A stretch of DNA of 64,000 nt from Alphaproteobacteria bacterium (GTDB taxonomy: Bacteria; Pseudomonadota; Alphaproteobacteria; Rhizobiales; CAJQND01). The DNA lies in assembly GCA_024227565.1 (NCBI GenBank), contig JAAEUE010000118.1, positions 1 to 64,000 on the forward strand, given 5' to 3'. The translations under genes and the position numbers were made by a program. The notes below the pieces were generated by a model. It did no database searches, was not told the DNA's origin, and saw only the letters and a program-made list of their open reading frames with translations. This document shows, one piece after another, positions 62,176 to 64,000 of the stretch. How positions within the stretch are numbered: the first letter of the stretch is position 1; every line of letters begins with the position of its first letter.

Positions 62176-62892
62176 TTAGGCGCCCAGCGCCTCGGCCAGT
62201 TCGGGGAAAGTGTCGACGATAATATCGTTCGCCGGGTTCGGTTCTGGATCCGGCGGGCCTTCTTGGCCCCATTCATCGGGCCGGCGCACGAAAGCGGTCT
62301 TGAAGCCGACGGCGTGCGCTGCATCCAGATCGAAGTTGTGGCACGCCACCATGCAGCATTGGCTCACATCGAGCTGCAGGCGCTTGGCCACCGTCTGGTA
62401 GGATTCAGGCAGCAGCTTGTACTTGCCGATCCCTTCACAGGAAAACACCCCGTCCCACGACAAGCCGTTCTTCTTGGCCGTGTCGATGATGATCCGGTAG
62501 CTGAGGATAGTGAACGACACGGTGGTGAATTTTGCGCGGAGGCGCGGCAGCACATCTGGAAAGTCTGGCCAGCACGTGAGGTTGTGCACGGCCTCATAGG
62601 AAATGGCGCGCACGTCTTCATCCGTGAAGGCCTCAAGGCCGTTCTCCTGGATCAACGCTTCTAAGGTGAAGCGGTGGGCATCGTCGAAGTTATAGCCTGG
62701 AGGCGCGTGCTCCCCCAGATTGAGCATGGCTTTGAGGGAGCGGCGGCGCAGCTCGTTGGAGAGCGCCGGCCAGTCCTTCTCGACACCGTGGCGCCGGCCG
62801 GCGGCGGCGAGCGCATGGTTGAAGCCGGAGTGCCAATCGAGGATGGTGCCGCCGGTGTCGAATGTCAGGGCCTTGATGTCGCCTAAGCTCAT
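62176..62892 (-). CDS. HAD-superfamily hydrolase, haloacid-dehalogenase type II-like
   Basis: A 238-residue HAD protein. The nucleophile Asp12 lies in LTFDTGGTI, followed by a helical cap, then SFTILSYRI (motif II), a Lys in IGKYKLLPESY and NFDLDAAHAVG with the metal-binding Asp. Type II 2-haloacid dehalogenases have FDAYGTL here, so dehalogenation is possible but a phosphatase is not excluded. It runs towards a VOC-family gene on the same strand 39 bases away. Confidence 0.85.
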   Translation of the reverse strand: MSLGDIKALTFDTGGTILDWHSGFNHALAAAGRRHGVEKDWPALSNELRRRSLKAMLNLGEHAPPGYNFDDAHRFTLEALIQENGLEAFTDEDVRAISYEAVHNLTCWPDFPDVLPRLRAKFTTVSFTILSYRIIIDTAKKNGLSWDGVFSCEGIGKYKLLPESYQTVAKRLQLDVSQCCMVACHNFDLDAAHAVGFKTAFVRRPDEWGQEGPPDPEPNPANDIIVDTFPELAEALGA

Positions 62893-62931
62893 GAGCCTCT
62901 CCCGTTGTGATTTGCAGGTTGGATTAACCGC

Positions 62932-63687
62932 TTAAAGGAATTTGCTCAATCGGTCCGCTGACAAATAAGTGAGGTCGTCGTCTCCGAACGCAAACCCGGC
63001 AAAGCCCGCCTCGCCGTTCCTGGGTGCGGTCACCTGATCGGCCACCTCCAGATGCTGCAGTTCAAGCAGGGTGTAGGGCCGGGCCCACAACCATTCCCGG
63101 TTCTCCACCGCTTCCAAATCCGGGTCCGGCAGGGGCTCGTCGTTCCAGCCGTAGAAATAGAGGCAGAAGCCGCGCCCAGGCACCGGCTGAACCGACATGA
63201 GACGCATGCCCAGTTCGCCCTCACACAGGCCTTGCGTTGCCTCAAGATCAGCAACCCTCAGGGTTAGATGCGCCAATGTGGCCTGCCCGCCGATGGGATG
63301 CCCGGAGGCGGCAGGAGAGCTGTGATTGCCCTCAAATCCCTGTTGCAGCAATTCAACCTGGAAGCCCTCAGGATCCTGCAGATGGCAGAGATACCCGATA
63401 TCGCCGAACTGCCGCGGCGCACTCACCGGCCAGCCTTGTGCGTTGAGATATTCCACTGCAGAATCAAGATTTTGCAACGTGATCCCAATCTTCCAATAGA
63501 GGTCGTCAGACACAGGTTTGTAGAGCTGAAGTTCGGCCTCATGAAACTCCAGGAGGCATTGCCCCTCATCATATCCAAAGGCGGGACTGTCTTCAGATCC
63601 CAACTGACGCATGCCCAGAACGGCAGTGTAAAAATTCGACAATCCGGCAGCATTGCGCACGTTGAGGCAGGTTCTGGAAAGCTTCAT
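62932..63687 (-). CDS. VOC (glyoxalase/bleomycin-resistance) family protein
   Basis: A 251-residue protein of two tandem VOC domains. The first (residues 3-100) has RTCLNVRNAAGLSNFYTAVLGM, and DPEGFQVELLQQG marks its end; the second (about 125-230) has LAHLTLRVADLEATQGLCEGELGM. Metal ligands (His/Glu) are probable in both. VOC enzymes include glyoxalases, dioxygenases and epimerases. The likely start is ATG 63687; an in-frame TTG precedes it. Substrate unknown. Confidence 0.82.
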   Translation of the reverse strand: MKLSRTCLNVRNAAGLSNFYTAVLGMRQLGSEDSPAFGYDEGQCLLEFHEAELQLYKPVSDDLYWKIGITLQNLDSAVEYLNAQGWPVSAPRQFGDIGYLCHLQDPEGFQVELLQQGFEGNHSSPAASGHPIGGQATLAHLTLRVADLEATQGLCEGELGMRLMSVQPVPGRGFCLYFYGWNDEPLPDPDLEAVENREWLWARPYTLLELQHLEVADQVTAPRNGEAGFAGFAFGDDDLTYLSADRLSKFL

Positions 63688-63816
63688 CAAAGGGCGCTCG
63701 CTGATACCGGTTGGGGGACGGCATTATAACACAATCCAAAGGAAATGGATTTCCCATCGGCACAATCGTGCTAAAGCGAATGCTTCGCGTTCGCCAAGCC
63801 AGGTGGCCTTCCAACG

Positions 63817-64000
63817 ATGCAAGGTTCAGACTTCGATATTGCCATTGCCGGGGCCGGCATCGTGGGGGTGTCTTGCGCCTTGTGGGCCCAAATGCGCGGA
63901 CTGAAGGTGATGCTGGCAGACGGCAACGCCCCGGGGTCCGGCACCTCGTCTGGCAATGCGGGCACCATCGCCACCTATGCCTGCGTGCCTGTGAACAGTC
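63817..64000 (+). CDS. FAD-dependent amino-acid dehydrogenase (DadA-like), N-terminal part
   Basis: 61 codons are visible before the window ends. DIAIAGAGIVGVSCALWAQM is the FAD-binding Rossmann loop, and GSGTSSGNAGTIATYACVP resembles the start of D-amino-acid dehydrogenase DadA and related oxidases. The gene is partial because of the window edge, not truncation. Confidence 0.75.
   Translation, partial: MQGSDFDIAIAGAGIVGVSCALWAQMRGLKVMLADGNAPGSGTSSGNAGTIATYACVPVNS

Noticed and set aside
1..64000. tRNA, rRNA or integrated phage/IS element
   Set aside because: No such sequence was recognised by eye on either strand, and no transposase, integrase or phage structural protein was among the open frames. 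A tRNA scan would settle small RNA genes.

Overview
The window reads as GC-rich alphaproteobacterial chromosome, most likely Hyphomicrobiales/Rhodobiaceae-like and probably marine. The grounds are the codon and GC style, tightly overlapping (ATGA) operons, a ccoNOQP-GHIS cbb3 oxidase operon with a perfect FNR/FixK box and an FnrN-type regulator, a TRAP transporter, a DddP-like M24 protein, and roughly 80-bp palindromic repeats scattered between genes. No rRNA, tRNA, CRISPR array, IS element or phage gene was seen. Taxonomy is inference; nothing in the window fixes a genus.

Layout. 0-0.5 kb: intergenic repeats. 0.5-5.3 kb: a metal-beta-lactamase-fold hydrolase, an epoxide-hydrolase-like enzyme, an OsmC protein, a flavoprotein monooxygenase, a frameshifted isochorismatase and a small glycine-rich hydrophobic protein. 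5.6-9.8 kb: HyuA/HyuB hydantoinase/oxoprolinase subunits with an AhpD-like carboxymuconolactone decarboxylase. 10-13 kb: a TRAP transporter (P, Q and M subunits). 13.2-25 kb (minus) and 25.1-28 kb (plus): a large CoA-dependent catabolic cluster. It has an acyl-CoA ligase, an acyl-CoA dehydrogenase, two crotonases (one resembling the ring-opening hydrolase BadI/MenB), two 3-hydroxyacyl-CoA dehydrogenase proteins, and a thiolase-fold protein without its nucleophilic Cys paired with an OB-fold/Zn-ribbon protein. It also has an NDP-forming acyl-CoA synthetase, a thioesterase, a phytanoyl-CoA-dioxygenase-like enzyme, an MDR reductase, an SDR, a dimeric-barrel protein and an AroQ-like protein. The gene set is most simply read as uptake, activation, oxidation and ring opening of an alicyclic or polycyclic carboxylic acid.

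28-41 kb: a beta-CASP nuclease, a HalD/BesD-family oxygenase next to a DddP-like M24 protein, a spondin-domain secreted protein, an orphan histidine kinase, an SDR, a GST, a uracil-DNA glycosylase, a lipoprotein hydrolase, a GNAT enzyme, an alanine-racemase homologue with Phe in place of the catalytic Tyr, a nicotinamidase and an agmatinase-family enzyme. 41.2-44.3 kb: a two-gene island (TIR domain plus membrane helices, and a secreted SH3/FecR-like protein) bordered by unusually AT-rich DNA. This is the best candidate for an undescribed system.

44.3-53.6 kb: the complete cbb3 oxidase operon with a divergent hemerythrin gene and an FnrN regulator. 54-64 kb: an astacin-like metalloprotease without a visible signal peptide, a TMADH/dienoyl-CoA-reductase-like flavoenzyme, a SyrP/TauD-like dioxygenase with a DMT exporter and an SDR, a frameshifted malate/lactate-type dehydrogenase, a RidA protein, a HAD hydrolase, a VOC protein and the start of a DadA-like oxidase cut by the window edge. 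Two genes carry one-base deletions near short homopolymers, so either recent decay or sequencing error is possible.
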